In this document: positions 45,046-53,879 of the stretch, one piece after another
How positions within the stretch are numbered: the stretch's first letter is position 1
Layout of the letters: each line of letters begins with the position of its first letter
Source of the DNA: Caballeronia arvi
GTDB taxonomy: Bacteria; Pseudomonadota; Gammaproteobacteria; Burkholderiales; Burkholderiaceae
Length of the DNA: 64,000 nucleotides
Assembly: GCF_001544695.2 (NCBI RefSeq)
Contig: NZ_FCOM02000006.1
Coordinates: 124,001 to 188,000 of the forward strand
Direction of reading: 5' to 3'
Position numbers and translations under genes: made by a program
The notes under the pieces: model-generated
Seen by the model: the letters and a program-made list of their open reading frames with translations, nothing else
What the model was told of the DNA's origin: nothing
The model's database searches: none

Positions 45046-45825
45046 TCATGGAGCCAAGATAACTTTCTTTCCTGTTTTTTTCTCAATTTTAAAAGGAAGG
45101 TAAACGTGAAAGAACACTGTCCTCATACCAAGATACGCAAGTATCCATTGAGACATTGGATACGAGAAAAAAGAGAGAATTAGGAACACCACATGCGGTC
45201 CGCTAGTAGACTGAAAATGCTCAACTGAACTCAAAGCGATGCCACCAACCAGCGGTGCAAGCGACACTCCCCAGAAATGGAGCCGAGAGAATGGATTACG
45301 CTGCTTCAATGTCAAGATCACCGTCGACGCTTCGGCCGAGTAGACGATCCGGTCACTCTCGACTCGATACAAGCGACTCAACAATCCGAGACGCTCAGCA
45401 TCGGACTCGTAATCGCGCCAAACAACGATCAACCAGTAAGCGGTCCCGGCAAGACAGGGCGAGAGGACTGTCCATCGGACAGACACGGGCATCGGAGCAA
45501 ACAAGAAATAAGCAAGCCAGCACGACCCAAGAAGAAGCCATGTTGGAAGCAGACCTAAGGTTGCCGCTATACCCTCCCAGATCAAACGCCTTCGACGGCG
45601 ATTTGCAAGGTATTGAACGAGCAGAACTGCACTAGATAGAAGAGTAAGAGCCCCTGTCACCTTCCAAGGCACGGTTGTAGTCTTGAAATCCGAGAAACCA
45701 GCGTAATACACGAACGTTATCAAGCCGCCGATGAACAAGTTTAATCCTGCAGCCTTTGGATGAAGATCGATACTTGTGAGGTCCCGGCTCGCCTCTGATG
45801 GCACGTAGATAGGCTCATCACTCAT
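45046..45825 (-). CDS. Polytopic membrane protein of unknown function, partner of the 499-aa protein
   Basis: This 259-aa protein has no family I can name. It has a soluble N-terminus (1-25), then about six hydrophobic segments (~27-43, 55-73, 86-109, 119-136, 183-200, 211-230) and a basic tail FKIEKKTGKKVILAP. A soluble loop at 138-182 (ERLGLLSRLYRVESDRIVYS) may be a small beta domain. The ATG overlaps the stop of the upstream gene (ATGA), so the two are made together. GC content is markedly lower than in all neighbours, indicating transfer. A small inner-membrane protein coupled to a larger protein with pore-like helices is what an immunity protein would look like; this is inference. Confidence 0.75.
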   Translation of the reverse strand: MSDEPIYVPSEASRDLTSIDLHPKAAGLNLFIGGLITFVYYAGFSDFKTTTVPWKVTGALTLLSSAVLLVQYLANRRRRRLIWEGIAATLGLLPTWLLLGSCWLAYFLFAPMPVSVRWTVLSPCLAGTAYWLIVVWRDYESDAERLGLLSRLYRVESDRIVYSAEASTVILTLKQRNPFSRLHFWGVSLAPLVGGIALSSVEHFQSTSGPHVVFLILSFFSYPMSQWILAYLGMRTVFFHVYLPFKIEKKTGKKVILAP

Positions 45826-47321
45826 TGAGCATCTCCTTTAGCTTCAATCGTCCATTCTGGCACAATGGCCCATTGGGATGCTGCATACGAGTCGCCGTAG
45901 TCGGACGGTGTCGCCTCCTTTACTATCTTCACTAATCCACGGAGGAATTCACTCAGCTTATTGTTCACATCAAGTTCGTTGAACATCCAATCGACTGCAT
46001 ATCCAATGGATACCGTCAAGACGACTGTGCCAACGGCTATCGCCACCATCGATATTGCAAAGCCCGTCGCGGAAAGTGCTGCCACCGTGGTCAGTATCGC
46101 CGACACGGCTAGGGCAGTTCCCGCCGCATACAATCCTGCCGTTACGAGATCGACACCGACCAGAGTGAAAAGATCATAGAGATCCTTCTCACCGTTCTTA
46201 TATTGATCGAACCACACCATTCCGTCGATGGCAATGTTTAAGGCTACTGCAACGCCCGCCCCGTGCACCACTGAACCTTTCAGCGCTGATTTTGTGGCGC
46301 TCCATGTCGCTGCACCTGTGCCGGCACCGCCAGCAAGCGTCATGATTTGACTCGTGCTCGGAAGTACCTTCTTATATCCTGTGAGTAACACACCCAAGAT
46401 GCGCCAGTCTTCAGGACCGGTAGAGAACATCGCAACGAACTTGCCACCACTTCGCACGAGATAGAACTTTCGGTTCCAGAATTTCCGCAACCATGCTTCA
46501 TCGTCCTTGAGCGCATCGAGTGCGAAAGCGAAAAGCCCGGTTGACTGCTGGATGAGCCAGTTTCGGCAAAGAATTTTGTTCGGGTCGAACGCATACTTTT
46601 CATCCCCTCGAACAAAAAACTGACGGAGATCGTCCAGACCGTTGGGGACGTTAGTATTAGTTACCTCGAATATGTGAACGGTTTGCAAGACTTCCGGCGA
46701 GCCATTACGCACCACTTTCAATCCCGACGCCCGCCCATGTGCCACTGTCGCGCTCAAAGGCTGATTCGAACGATCGAATGGCGCGCTCTGAAGCCCGACA
46801 CCTTTGTGCGCGCGGTCTAACGTTGCGATTAGCTCTGCGGACGGCCGACCAACGGTAAGGGCTGCGTCGCTCAAGGCAAGCACATCTTGAGCGAAAGCTG
46901 TGTCATCTCGAAGAACGATAAACATCGGCGCAGGCTTATCCTTCGGGTCGTTGGTGCACGCCCCCGCGCAATCCATCTTCCGAACCGGATAGTGCCCAAT
47001 CTCGTTGTCGCCGCTCAGCAAAATCAAGTTGCCCTGGAACCTACGTCCTACCCAGATGTGAAGCGGCTCACCATCGTTGAACGTTGTCCTCGCGATGGTC
47101 TGCTTGTGCCGGGTATCGTAGAAGCGCCCATACTTCGACTCCGGCCGATCGGTCTTCAGCGTATAAGTCGCGCCGGGTTTGAGCTTGATGTCGAACACCA
47201 CGTCCCGATGCTTACGCAGCACGATGATGTTGTTGACCCCCGGCCACAACTTGCCTTCGGGAGGTTCGCCCGGCAAATCGATGTATTGATAGCTCTTCAC
47301 GAGCGTGCGCGGATCACTCAT
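45822..47321 (-). CDS. Unknown 499-aa protein with C-terminal hydrophobic hairpins (putative effector)
   Basis: I do not recognise this family. Residues 1-115 look beta-rich and soluble (WPGVNNIIVLRKHRD, LHIWVGRRFQGNLILLSGDN); 120-310 is mixed, with KILCRNWLIQQSTG and RKFYLVRSGGKFVAMFS. Residues ~325-445 are rich in Gly, Ala and Thr with three long hydrophobic stretches (~353-370, 384-408, 411-445), then a charged tail. There is no signal peptide. This architecture recalls membrane-inserting toxins or polymorphic-toxin C-termini. It is low in GC, coupled by ATGA to the membrane protein downstream and itself overlapped by the stop of a truncated frame upstream. A short ribosome site GGGAGAG precedes the ATG. 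Confidence 0.75.
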   Translation of the reverse strand: MSDPRTLVKSYQYIDLPGEPPEGKLWPGVNNIIVLRKHRDVVFDIKLKPGATYTLKTDRPESKYGRFYDTRHKQTIARTTFNDGEPLHIWVGRRFQGNLILLSGDNEIGHYPVRKMDCAGACTNDPKDKPAPMFIVLRDDTAFAQDVLALSDAALTVGRPSAELIATLDRAHKGVGLQSAPFDRSNQPLSATVAHGRASGLKVVRNGSPEVLQTVHIFEVTNTNVPNGLDDLRQFFVRGDEKYAFDPNKILCRNWLIQQSTGLFAFALDALKDDEAWLRKFWNRKFYLVRSGGKFVAMFSTGPEDWRILGVLLTGYKKVLPSTSQIMTLAGGAGTGAATWSATKSALKGSVVHGAGVAVALNIAIDGMVWFDQYKNGEKDLYDLFTLVGVDLVTAGLYAAGTALAVSAILTTVAALSATGFAISMVAIAVGTVVLTVSIGYAVDWMFNELDVNNKLSEFLRGLVKIVKEATPSDYGDSYAASQWAIVPEWTIEAKGDAQ

Positions 47322-47434
47322 GGTCGCTCTCCCTGCAGCTTCGGTAGTTCCGCCTTGAAATAGTCGAATGTGATTTGCAGGTGCGAGGCACTGATTGTTC
47401 TGGCATACAAAATATTTTTATTAAGAAAATTGAT
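47318..47434 (-). pseudogene. Truncated C-terminal remnant coupled to the 499-aa gene
   Basis: An open frame of 38 codons (from INFLNKN to KLQGERP) ends in a TGA that overlaps the ATG of the 499-aa protein (ATGA). It has no start codon of its own type within good range and is closed upstream by TGA at 47435-47437. The ribosome site for the next gene lies inside it. The overlap matches the coupling seen one gene downstream, so I read it as the tail of a deleted or rearranged upstream gene. It could also be chance or a short leader peptide. Confidence 0.4.
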
Positions 47435-47583
47435 TCATCTATACGGATATGGATGAGTTCTACGACGAGACTAAGATCACGACGTACAGTCAGGGAAGCG
47501 CCATCGTGAACCGAGGTGGTTTGAGGAAGCCTTCCAGAGTTCGAATTAAACCAACGTCTTTCTGTGCATTCCCTTTGCAGGGT

Positions 47584-48477
47584 TCAAGCTAACGAACCCA
47601 CTCTCCAGATATCCCCGCCCTCCCCCCGCAACCACTCCCCAAACGCCAGCACACAATCCGAACCCGCATACTCAGCCGCGATATCCAGCCAGTACCCATA
47701 AGGTCCCGCCGATTCCACCGCCGACAGCAGCACGAGCGAGCCATCGTGCAGTTCATCGGCGATCATGTTCCGGTCCACCACCGCCAGCCCCGATCCCGCG
47801 CGCGCCGCGTGAATCGCCTGATCGAGCGTCGAAAACTCGATGCCATTCTCGCCGAACGCGCGCGGCAATCCGGCCGCATCGAGCCAGTTCGGCCACAGCG
47901 TAAGCCGCGTATCGTTATGCAGCACATGCAGCGCCGGCAGCCGCTCGAGCAGCGCTTCGACCGATTGCCCCGCGAACTTCATCGCGCCGACGAGCACATG
48001 CCGCTCGATGAACAGCAACTCCGACCGATGATCCGCCCGCGCCTCGTAGCCGAAGCGAATGCAGCATTGACGATCATCGGTGGCATCGGTGCGCACGGAA
48101 AGATCGATGTCGGGCACCGCGTCCATCAGCGAGCCGAGCCGTGGCGAAAGCCAGCGCGTCGCGAACGTCGGCGGTGCGCTCACGGTCAGACGTCTGCGCG
48201 CGCCGCGCTGCGCGGTCGACAGCGAACGCGTCACACGCTCGATCGAATCGAACGCCTGCGACAAACACGCGAGCAGTTCCGCGCCATGCCTCGTGAGACG
48301 TATGCCCTTGTGATCGCGATCGAAGAGCTTCGCGCCGAGCGCATCTTCCAGCAGGCGAATCTGACGGCTCACCGCGCCCGGCGTCACGCACAACGCGGCG
48401 GCGGATTTGTTGAAGCTCATATGGCGCGCGCTCTCTTCGAAGAAGCGCAGCGCAGTGAGGGATGGCAGTCGGCGCAC
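47584..48477 (-). CDS. LysR family transcriptional regulator (GcvA-like)
   Basis: This 297-aa regulator has the N-terminal HTH LRFFEESARHMSFNKSAAAL, CVTPGAVSRQIRLLEDALGA, LFDRDHKGIRLTRHGAELL, then a type II periplasmic-binding-like effector domain (VSAPPTFATRWLSPRLGSLM). The start is GTG at 48477 with AAGGA about nine bases before it. It follows a second LysR gene by 12 bases, and both are of the GcvA subgroup, suggesting duplication. Together they lie at the end of the GMC/enolase operon, whose expression they may control. Confidence 0.9.
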   Translation of the reverse strand: MRRLPSLTALRFFEESARHMSFNKSAAALCVTPGAVSRQIRLLEDALGAKLFDRDHKGIRLTRHGAELLACLSQAFDSIERVTRSLSTAQRGARRRLTVSAPPTFATRWLSPRLGSLMDAVPDIDLSVRTDATDDRQCCIRFGYEARADHRSELLFIERHVLVGAMKFAGQSVEALLERLPALHVLHNDTRLTLWPNWLDAAGLPRAFGENGIEFSTLDQAIHAARAGSGLAVVDRNMIADELHDGSLVLLSAVESAGPYGYWLDIAAEYAGSDCVLAFGEWLRGEGGDIWRVGSLA

Positions 48478-48489
48478 GATCTTTTCCTT

Positions 48490-49419
48490 CTAAACGCGCG
48501 TCCGCTTCCCGCCACGACCGCGCGTCTGCTTCTCGATCTCCGCGCGCAGCCACTCGCGAAAGAGCGCAACCTGAGGCGAATCGCCCTGGCCGGTCCGCGT
48601 GACGAGCCAGTACGACTGATGCCCGTCCACCTCGAGATCGACGATCGGCACGAGCGTGCCCTGCCGCAACTCGTGCGCGATCATGTGACGATCCGCGATG
48701 GTGATGCCCAATCCATCGACGGCCGCGCGGATCGCGTGATCGAGGAGATCGAACTCGTAGCCGCCGCGCGTATCGACATCGTCGATATTCGCGGCCTTGA
48801 GCCAGTGCTGCCACGTCAGATAACGCTGGTCACTGGCCGCGAGCACGTGCAGCAGCGTGAATGCGTTCAGGTCGATATCCGATGTATCGCGCTCGCCGAT
48901 GAGCGCAGGCGAGCATACGGCGATATGCCGCTCGTTCATCAGCAATTGATTGTCGAGGCTGTCCCACTCGCCGTTGCCGAAGCGAATCGCGCAATCGAGC
49001 GCGCCCGATTCGACGAGATCGTCCCTCAGGCGCGTGGTCAGCGTGATTTCGAGTTCGGGCGCGGCGGCGCGCAGGGATTGCAGCCGCGGCATCAGCCAGC
49101 GGCTCGAAAAGGTAGGCGGCGCGTTGATGCGCAAGCGCTTCAGATGCGTCTTTTCCTGAATGCTGCGCACCGTGAGTTCGATGCGGTCGAACGACATCTT
49201 GAGCGCCTGCAGCAAGAGCCGCCCCGTCGCCGACAGTTCGAGATGATGATGCCGGCGCAAAAGAAGCGGCTCGCCGAGTTGCGTTTCGAGCTGGCGCACC
49301 TGCCGGCTCACCGCGCTTTGCGTCACATGCAGCATCTCGGCCGCGCGCGTGAAGCTGCCGGTGTGTCCGGCCACCTCGAAGGCCCTCAGCGCATTCAGGG
49401 CGGGCATCTTTCGCTTCAA
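48490..49419 (-). CDS. LysR family transcriptional regulator (GcvA-like)
   Basis: This 309-aa protein has the HTH ALRAFEVAGHTGSFTRAAEM, LHVTQSAVSRQVRQLETQLG and the effector domain beginning RLRINAPPTFSSRWLMPRLQ. I chose TTG at 49419 as start because AGGAG lies six bases upstream, while the ATG at 49407 is too far from any ribosome site. It is closely related in layout to the LysR gene just downstream. It lies 148 bases after the GMC oxidoreductase gene on the same strand. Confidence 0.88.
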   Translation of the reverse strand: MKRKMPALNALRAFEVAGHTGSFTRAAEMLHVTQSAVSRQVRQLETQLGEPLLLRRHHHLELSATGRLLLQALKMSFDRIELTVRSIQEKTHLKRLRINAPPTFSSRWLMPRLQSLRAAAPELEITLTTRLRDDLVESGALDCAIRFGNGEWDSLDNQLLMNERHIAVCSPALIGERDTSDIDLNAFTLLHVLAASDQRYLTWQHWLKAANIDDVDTRGGYEFDLLDHAIRAAVDGLGITIADRHMIAHELRQGTLVPIVDLEVDGHQSYWLVTRTGQGDSPQVALFREWLRAEIEKQTRGRGGKRTRV

Positions 49420-49567
49420 GTCGATCTCCTTTCCTTGCGTTCCACGCGCGCTTTTAGCACGCATCGACGCCGGAACATGCCGCTCTCGGGCAGCATTTTA
49501 CGAATCGAGCCAAATTATGCCGCTTCGGGACGGGAAAGCGGCGCGATGCCCTCACGCCCCGCGTGGA

Positions 49568-51226
49568 TCAGGCGATCGCCTCGGGTTCCGCCGGCGCGGG
49601 AACCTGGGAGACGATCGCGCGCGCATCGTCGAGGATCATGTCGGACGCTTTCTCGGCGACCATCATCACCGGCGCATTCAGATTGCCCGACGTGATGTTC
49701 GGAAATACCGATGCATCCACGATCCGCAAGCCTTGCACGCCATGCACGCGCAGACGTTCATCGACGACCGCCGTGCCCGCGTCCGGACCCATCGCGCAGG
49801 AGCCGCACAGGTGGTAGATCGAGCCGGACTGCTCGCGGAAGTAGTCGAGCATGGCTTCGTCGCTCTTCACGTCCGGTCCCGGCGAAATTTCCTCGGCCGT
49901 GATCGCGCGCAGCGCCTTCGAGTTCATGATCTTGCGCACGAGCTTGCTGCCCTGCACCGCTTCGCGGATGTCCTTCGGCGTCGTCAGCGCGTTGATGCGG
50001 ATTTTCGCGGCATCTTCCACGCGGTCCGATGCGATCTCGACCGATCCACGGCTCGTCGGCCGGCACGGGTTGAAGCACAGCAAGAAGCCCGAATACGGCT
50101 CCGGCTCCAGTTGCGCCTTGCTGCTCTTCGGAATGCGATACGACAGCGGATTGAAATACAGTTGCAGGTTCGGCTCGGTCTCGTCGTCATCGCCCTTGAA
50201 GAAGCCGCCCGACTGGTTGACGCTCATCGAGAGCGGCCCCTTGCGCGACACCAGATAACGCATCGCGGCCTTGGCCTTGCCGAAGAGCGAACCGAGCTCG
50301 TCGTTCAGCGTCTTCACCGTCGCGCGATAGTAAAAGCTCACGCATAGGTGATCCTGCAGATTCTTGCCGACGGCCGGCAGTTCCTGCACGACAGGAATGC
50401 CGTGCTTCGCAAGCAGCGCGCTATCGCCCAGGCCGGAGAGTTGCATCAGCTTCGGTGTATCGACCGCGCCCGCCGACAGAATCACTTCACGCTTCGCGCG
50501 GAACTGCATCGATTCGCCGTTGCGCGTTGCCATCACGCCCATCGCGCGCTTGCCGTCGAACAGCACGCGGCTCACGCTGACCTTGCGCTCCACGCGCAGG
50601 TTCTTGCGCCCGAGCACCGGATGCAGATATTCGAAGCTGCTCGACGAACGCTCGCCCTTGCGCGCGTTGAGATCGTAGACGGTTGCGCCTTCGTAATCCG
50701 CGCCGTTGATGTCGCCGGTCACCGGATAGCCCGCCTGCCGCGCGCCTTCGAGGAAGGTTCCGCAGATCGGATGCGCTTCGTCCTTCATCGACGATATGGC
50801 GATCTTGCCGTTCGCGCCGTGATACTCGGTCTCGCCGGCCCAGTGCGATTCGAGGCGGCGGAAATACGGCAGCACCTCGCGGTAGCTCCAGCCCGCATTG
50901 CCCGCGCGCGCCCAGTCGTCGAAATCGTGCGGCTGGCCGCGCACATAGATCATCGCGTTGATCGAGCCGGAACCGCCCTGCACCTTGCCGCGCGGGCAAT
51001 ACAGCGAGCGGTCCTTCAACTGCGCTTCCGGCTCGCTGTAATACATCCAGTTGTATTCCGGGTTGTAGTACGTCTTCGTGAAGCCGACCGGAATCTTGAA
51101 CCAGAACGAATCGTCCGCGCCGCCCGCTTCGAGCAGCAGCACCGAATGCTCGCCGGATTCGGTCAGCCGGTTCGCGAGGATGCAGCCCGCCGATCCCGCA
51201 CCGACGATGATGTAATCGAATTCCAT
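49568..51226 (-). CDS. GMC family FAD oxidoreductase (choline dehydrogenase-like)
   Basis: This 552-aa flavoenzyme has the ADP-binding DYIIVGAGSAGCILANRL (4-21), GMC signature 1 around LYCPRGKVQGGSGSINAMIY, signature 2 GAVDTPKLMQLSGLG, and C-terminal YHLCGSCAMGPD with the active-site His plus VFPNITSGNLNAPVMMVAEK. It oxidises a primary or secondary alcohol (choline, polyol or other) and passes electrons to quinone. It is 21 bases downstream of the enolase-superfamily gene in the same operon, so it probably acts on a polyol or sugar-derived alcohol there, rather than on choline (no betB/betI nearby). Confidence 0.92.
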   Translation of the reverse strand: MEFDYIIVGAGSAGCILANRLTESGEHSVLLLEAGGADDSFWFKIPVGFTKTYYNPEYNWMYYSEPEAQLKDRSLYCPRGKVQGGSGSINAMIYVRGQPHDFDDWARAGNAGWSYREVLPYFRRLESHWAGETEYHGANGKIAISSMKDEAHPICGTFLEGARQAGYPVTGDINGADYEGATVYDLNARKGERSSSSFEYLHPVLGRKNLRVERKVSVSRVLFDGKRAMGVMATRNGESMQFRAKREVILSAGAVDTPKLMQLSGLGDSALLAKHGIPVVQELPAVGKNLQDHLCVSFYYRATVKTLNDELGSLFGKAKAAMRYLVSRKGPLSMSVNQSGGFFKGDDDETEPNLQLYFNPLSYRIPKSSKAQLEPEPYSGFLLCFNPCRPTSRGSVEIASDRVEDAAKIRINALTTPKDIREAVQGSKLVRKIMNSKALRAITAEEISPGPDVKSDEAMLDYFREQSGSIYHLCGSCAMGPDAGTAVVDERLRVHGVQGLRIVDASVFPNITSGNLNAPVMMVAEKASDMILDDARAIVSQVPAPAEPEAIA

Positions 51227-51247
51227 GTGTCTGTTCGCCTTTTGCGC

Positions 51248-52465
51248 TCAGCCCTTCGCGGGCGCGAGATCCTTCACGTCGGCAGGTTTCGCCGCCATCT
51301 GCAAGTGCAGCCGTTCGCCTGTGTACGGCGTGTGCGCGCGCACGACGTCCATATTCAGTTCGACGCCGAGACCCGGCTCCGTCGACGGAATGATGTAGCC
51401 GTCTTCCCAGCGGATCGGCGTCTTCAGCACTTCGGCGTGGAAACCGCCCCACGTCTCGATGCTTTCCTGAATCAGGAAGTTCGGCGAGCACGCGGCGACC
51501 TGAATGCTCGCCGCAGCACCCACGGGACCGTTGTAGAGATGCGGCGCGATCTGCGCGTAATAGACTTCGGCAATACTCGCGATCTTCTTCGCTTCGAGCA
51601 AACCGCCCACGCGCCCGACGTTGAACTGCAGAATCGATGCGGCTTTCGCGTCGAGCAGCTTGAAGAACTCGTACTTCGTCGTGAGGCGCTCGCCCGCCGC
51701 GATCGGAATGCTGGTCTTCTCCGCGACTTGCGCCATCGCGCCCTCCTGTCCCGGCGGCACCGGCTCTTCGAACCACAGCGGATCGAATTTGGCGAGGCGC
51801 TGCGCGAGTCGAATCGCCGACGACGGCACCATCTGGCCATGCGTGCCGAACAGCAGATCGGCCTTGCTGCCGACCGCTTCGCGCACCTTGCGGCAGAACG
51901 TTTCGCAGCGGTCCATCACTTCGAGCGAAATCTGATGACCCGAATACGCGGTGTACGGGCCGGCCGGATCGAACTTGACGGCCGTGAAGCCCTTCGCGAC
52001 GTTATGCGCGGCGCATTCGGCGGCGAGATCGGGATCGTCGTAGTCGTATTCGCCGCGGCTGTTCTTCGGATACAGATACGTGTACGAACGCAGGCGTTCA
52101 TGCACGCGGCCGCCGAGCAGTTCGTAGACAGGCTTGCCCGCCGCCTTGCCGATGATGTCCCAGCACGCCATTTCGAGGCCGCTGACGACGCCCATCATCG
52201 TGAGATCGGGGCGTTGCGTGAATCCGCTCGAATACGCTTCGCGATAGAAGCGCTCGACATGATGCGGATCGTGGCCTTCCAGATAGCGCTGGAAGACGTC
52301 TTCGATGATCGGCATCATCGCTTTCGGATGGAACGTCGCGGAATAGATTTCGCCGACGCCCTCGATGCCGCACGCCGTGCGCAGTTTCACGAAAATCCAG
52401 TACATCCCGCCGATATGCGGCGGCGGCACAGCGACGATATGCGTTTCCAGCGCGGCGATCTTCAT
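51248..52465 (-). CDS. Mandelate racemase/muconate lactonizing enzyme superfamily dehydratase
   Basis: This 405-aa enolase-superfamily enzyme has the capping domain in residues 1-130 and a TIM barrel with Lys in FTAVKFDPAGP, the metal ligands at the strand ends in KADLLFGTHGQM, PLWFEEPVPP and IPIAAGERLTTKYEF, and His in APHLYNGPVGAAA. This pattern suits acid-sugar dehydratases such as galactonate, mannonate or related enzymes. The ATG overlaps the MFS stop (ATGA). With the GMC enzyme and the AldA-like dehydrogenase it points to an oxidative sugar or sugar-acid route. The exact sugar acid is not resolved. Confidence 0.9.
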   Translation of the reverse strand: MKIAALETHIVAVPPPHIGGMYWIFVKLRTACGIEGVGEIYSATFHPKAMMPIIEDVFQRYLEGHDPHHVERFYREAYSSGFTQRPDLTMMGVVSGLEMACWDIIGKAAGKPVYELLGGRVHERLRSYTYLYPKNSRGEYDYDDPDLAAECAAHNVAKGFTAVKFDPAGPYTAYSGHQISLEVMDRCETFCRKVREAVGSKADLLFGTHGQMVPSSAIRLAQRLAKFDPLWFEEPVPPGQEGAMAQVAEKTSIPIAAGERLTTKYEFFKLLDAKAASILQFNVGRVGGLLEAKKIASIAEVYYAQIAPHLYNGPVGAAASIQVAACSPNFLIQESIETWGGFHAEVLKTPIRWEDGYIIPSTEPGLGVELNMDVVRAHTPYTGERLHLQMAAKPADVKDLAPAKG

Positions 52466-53766
52466 TGTTGTGCTCCCTGCTTCTTGAGTCGAAGTTTGAA
52501 CATGATGGCCGCCACACCGCCGAGCGCGGACATGAAGGCGATGTAACCGAAATACAGCTGATAACCGTGCACGCCCGGATAGTTTTGCGTGAGATAACCG
52601 TTGATGAGCGGCAGCACCGCATCGGGCGAATAGCCGACGACGGACACGAGGCCGATCGCGAGGCCCATCGTTTCGGGCGGCACCTTGCATTGATCGAGCA
52701 GCGACCAGTAGAGCCCGCGAATCGCATACGTCATCACGCCGATGAAGAGCACGAGCGCTGCGATGACCCAATGACTCGAAATGCCCGGCGCGGCCATCAG
52801 CACGAGCAGCGCGATGGAAGCCGAGAACAGCGCGACGATCAGCACCGAAGTCTTCGAAAAGCGATCGCCGAGGAAGCCGCCGCCGATGCCGCCGATCGGG
52901 CGCATCCACAGCTTCAACGTCGTGATGAAACCGGCCGCGACCACCGTCAGGCCGATTTCCTTCTCGTGCAGATAAGCGGAGAAGCTGTACGTCGACCAGA
53001 ACACCTGATAGCCGCAGAACACGATCGCCGAAAGCAGCGCGAGTTGCGGATTCTTTATCAGCGAAGCGAGATCGCGCAGCACGTTGCGCTTCTCGCGCTT
53101 CGCCGTTGCGGCGCCTTGTGCGGCTTGCGGATCGCGCACGAGACCGAGCACGACGCCCAGCCCGATGCACAGGAACGCGTACATATAGACGACGAGCCGG
53201 AAGCCCTCCGTGGTCGATGCACCGCGCGTCTGCGTCATCCACGCGAAAAGCGAAATCGCGATGGTCGCGAGCAGCGCTTCGATCAGGCCGCGCCCGCCGT
53301 CGAGAAAGCCGAAGAAGCGGCCTTGCTCGTCGGCGGCAGCGATCATCTGCACGCGCTTGATGATCGCGGCCCAGAACGTAAGGCCCGTCGTCAGGCCCCA
53401 GCCGCCGAAGATCACGATCAGCGAACCGAACGACGGCGCCGTGGAGTACCACAGCCCGAGCGCGCCCGTCGCGATCAGGGAAAAGCTGATGAGCACGCGC
53501 GGCCTGACGCGGTCCGCAAGCCAGCCGCTCGGCAGATAGCACACCAGAAAGATCGTGCCGAGCGCGGAGTAGAGATAGCCGAGCTGCGCTTCGGAGATAT
53601 GGAAGACTTCGAGCATCGTCGGCTGGTAGACCTGCCGCAGATACAGAATCGGATAGATCGCACCAGCGGCGATCACGAGCAGCGCGAGCTGGATATAGCG
53701 GTCGGTGCGCGAGGCTTCGCGCGGCGCGGCGACGCTCTGAGTGGATTGAGCGGGATTCGATGACAC
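52462..53766 (-). CDS. MFS transporter
   Basis: This 434-aa carrier has about 12 helices: YIQLALLVIAAGAIYPILYL first, then GYLYSALGTIFLVCYLPSGW and LADRVRPRVLISFSL. I chose GTG at 53766 because GAGGAG lies seven bases upstream; the ORF extends 20 codons further without one. The sequence resembles nucleoside/sugar-phosphate-like MFS members such as UhpC/NarK relatives only loosely. It overlaps the enolase-superfamily gene, so it probably imports that enzyme's substrate. Confidence 0.85.
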   Translation of the reverse strand: MSSNPAQSTQSVAAPREASRTDRYIQLALLVIAAGAIYPILYLRQVYQPTMLEVFHISEAQLGYLYSALGTIFLVCYLPSGWLADRVRPRVLISFSLIATGALGLWYSTAPSFGSLIVIFGGWGLTTGLTFWAAIIKRVQMIAAADEQGRFFGFLDGGRGLIEALLATIAISLFAWMTQTRGASTTEGFRLVVYMYAFLCIGLGVVLGLVRDPQAAQGAATAKREKRNVLRDLASLIKNPQLALLSAIVFCGYQVFWSTYSFSAYLHEKEIGLTVVAAGFITTLKLWMRPIGGIGGGFLGDRFSKTSVLIVALFSASIALLVLMAAPGISSHWVIAALVLFIGVMTYAIRGLYWSLLDQCKVPPETMGLAIGLVSVVGYSPDAVLPLINGYLTQNYPGVHGYQLYFGYIAFMSALGGVAAIMFKLRLKKQGAQQ

Positions 53767-53879
53767 GGACGTGCTCCTCGAAGGGCGGCGGCGCGCGGCG
53801 TGGATGCCGTGCTGCCGTGCCTTCACTATGTTTTTGTTGAGTGGATCGAGTGCGGACCGGCGCGCGCCGGCCGCGAGAA

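Noticed and set aside
47449..47592. A 47-codon plus-strand frame (MDEFYDETKITTY...) between the low-GC module and the LysR gene
   Set aside because: It has no ribosome site, runs into the LysR gene end and shows no known motif; it might be a fragment of a lost gene but cannot be supported.
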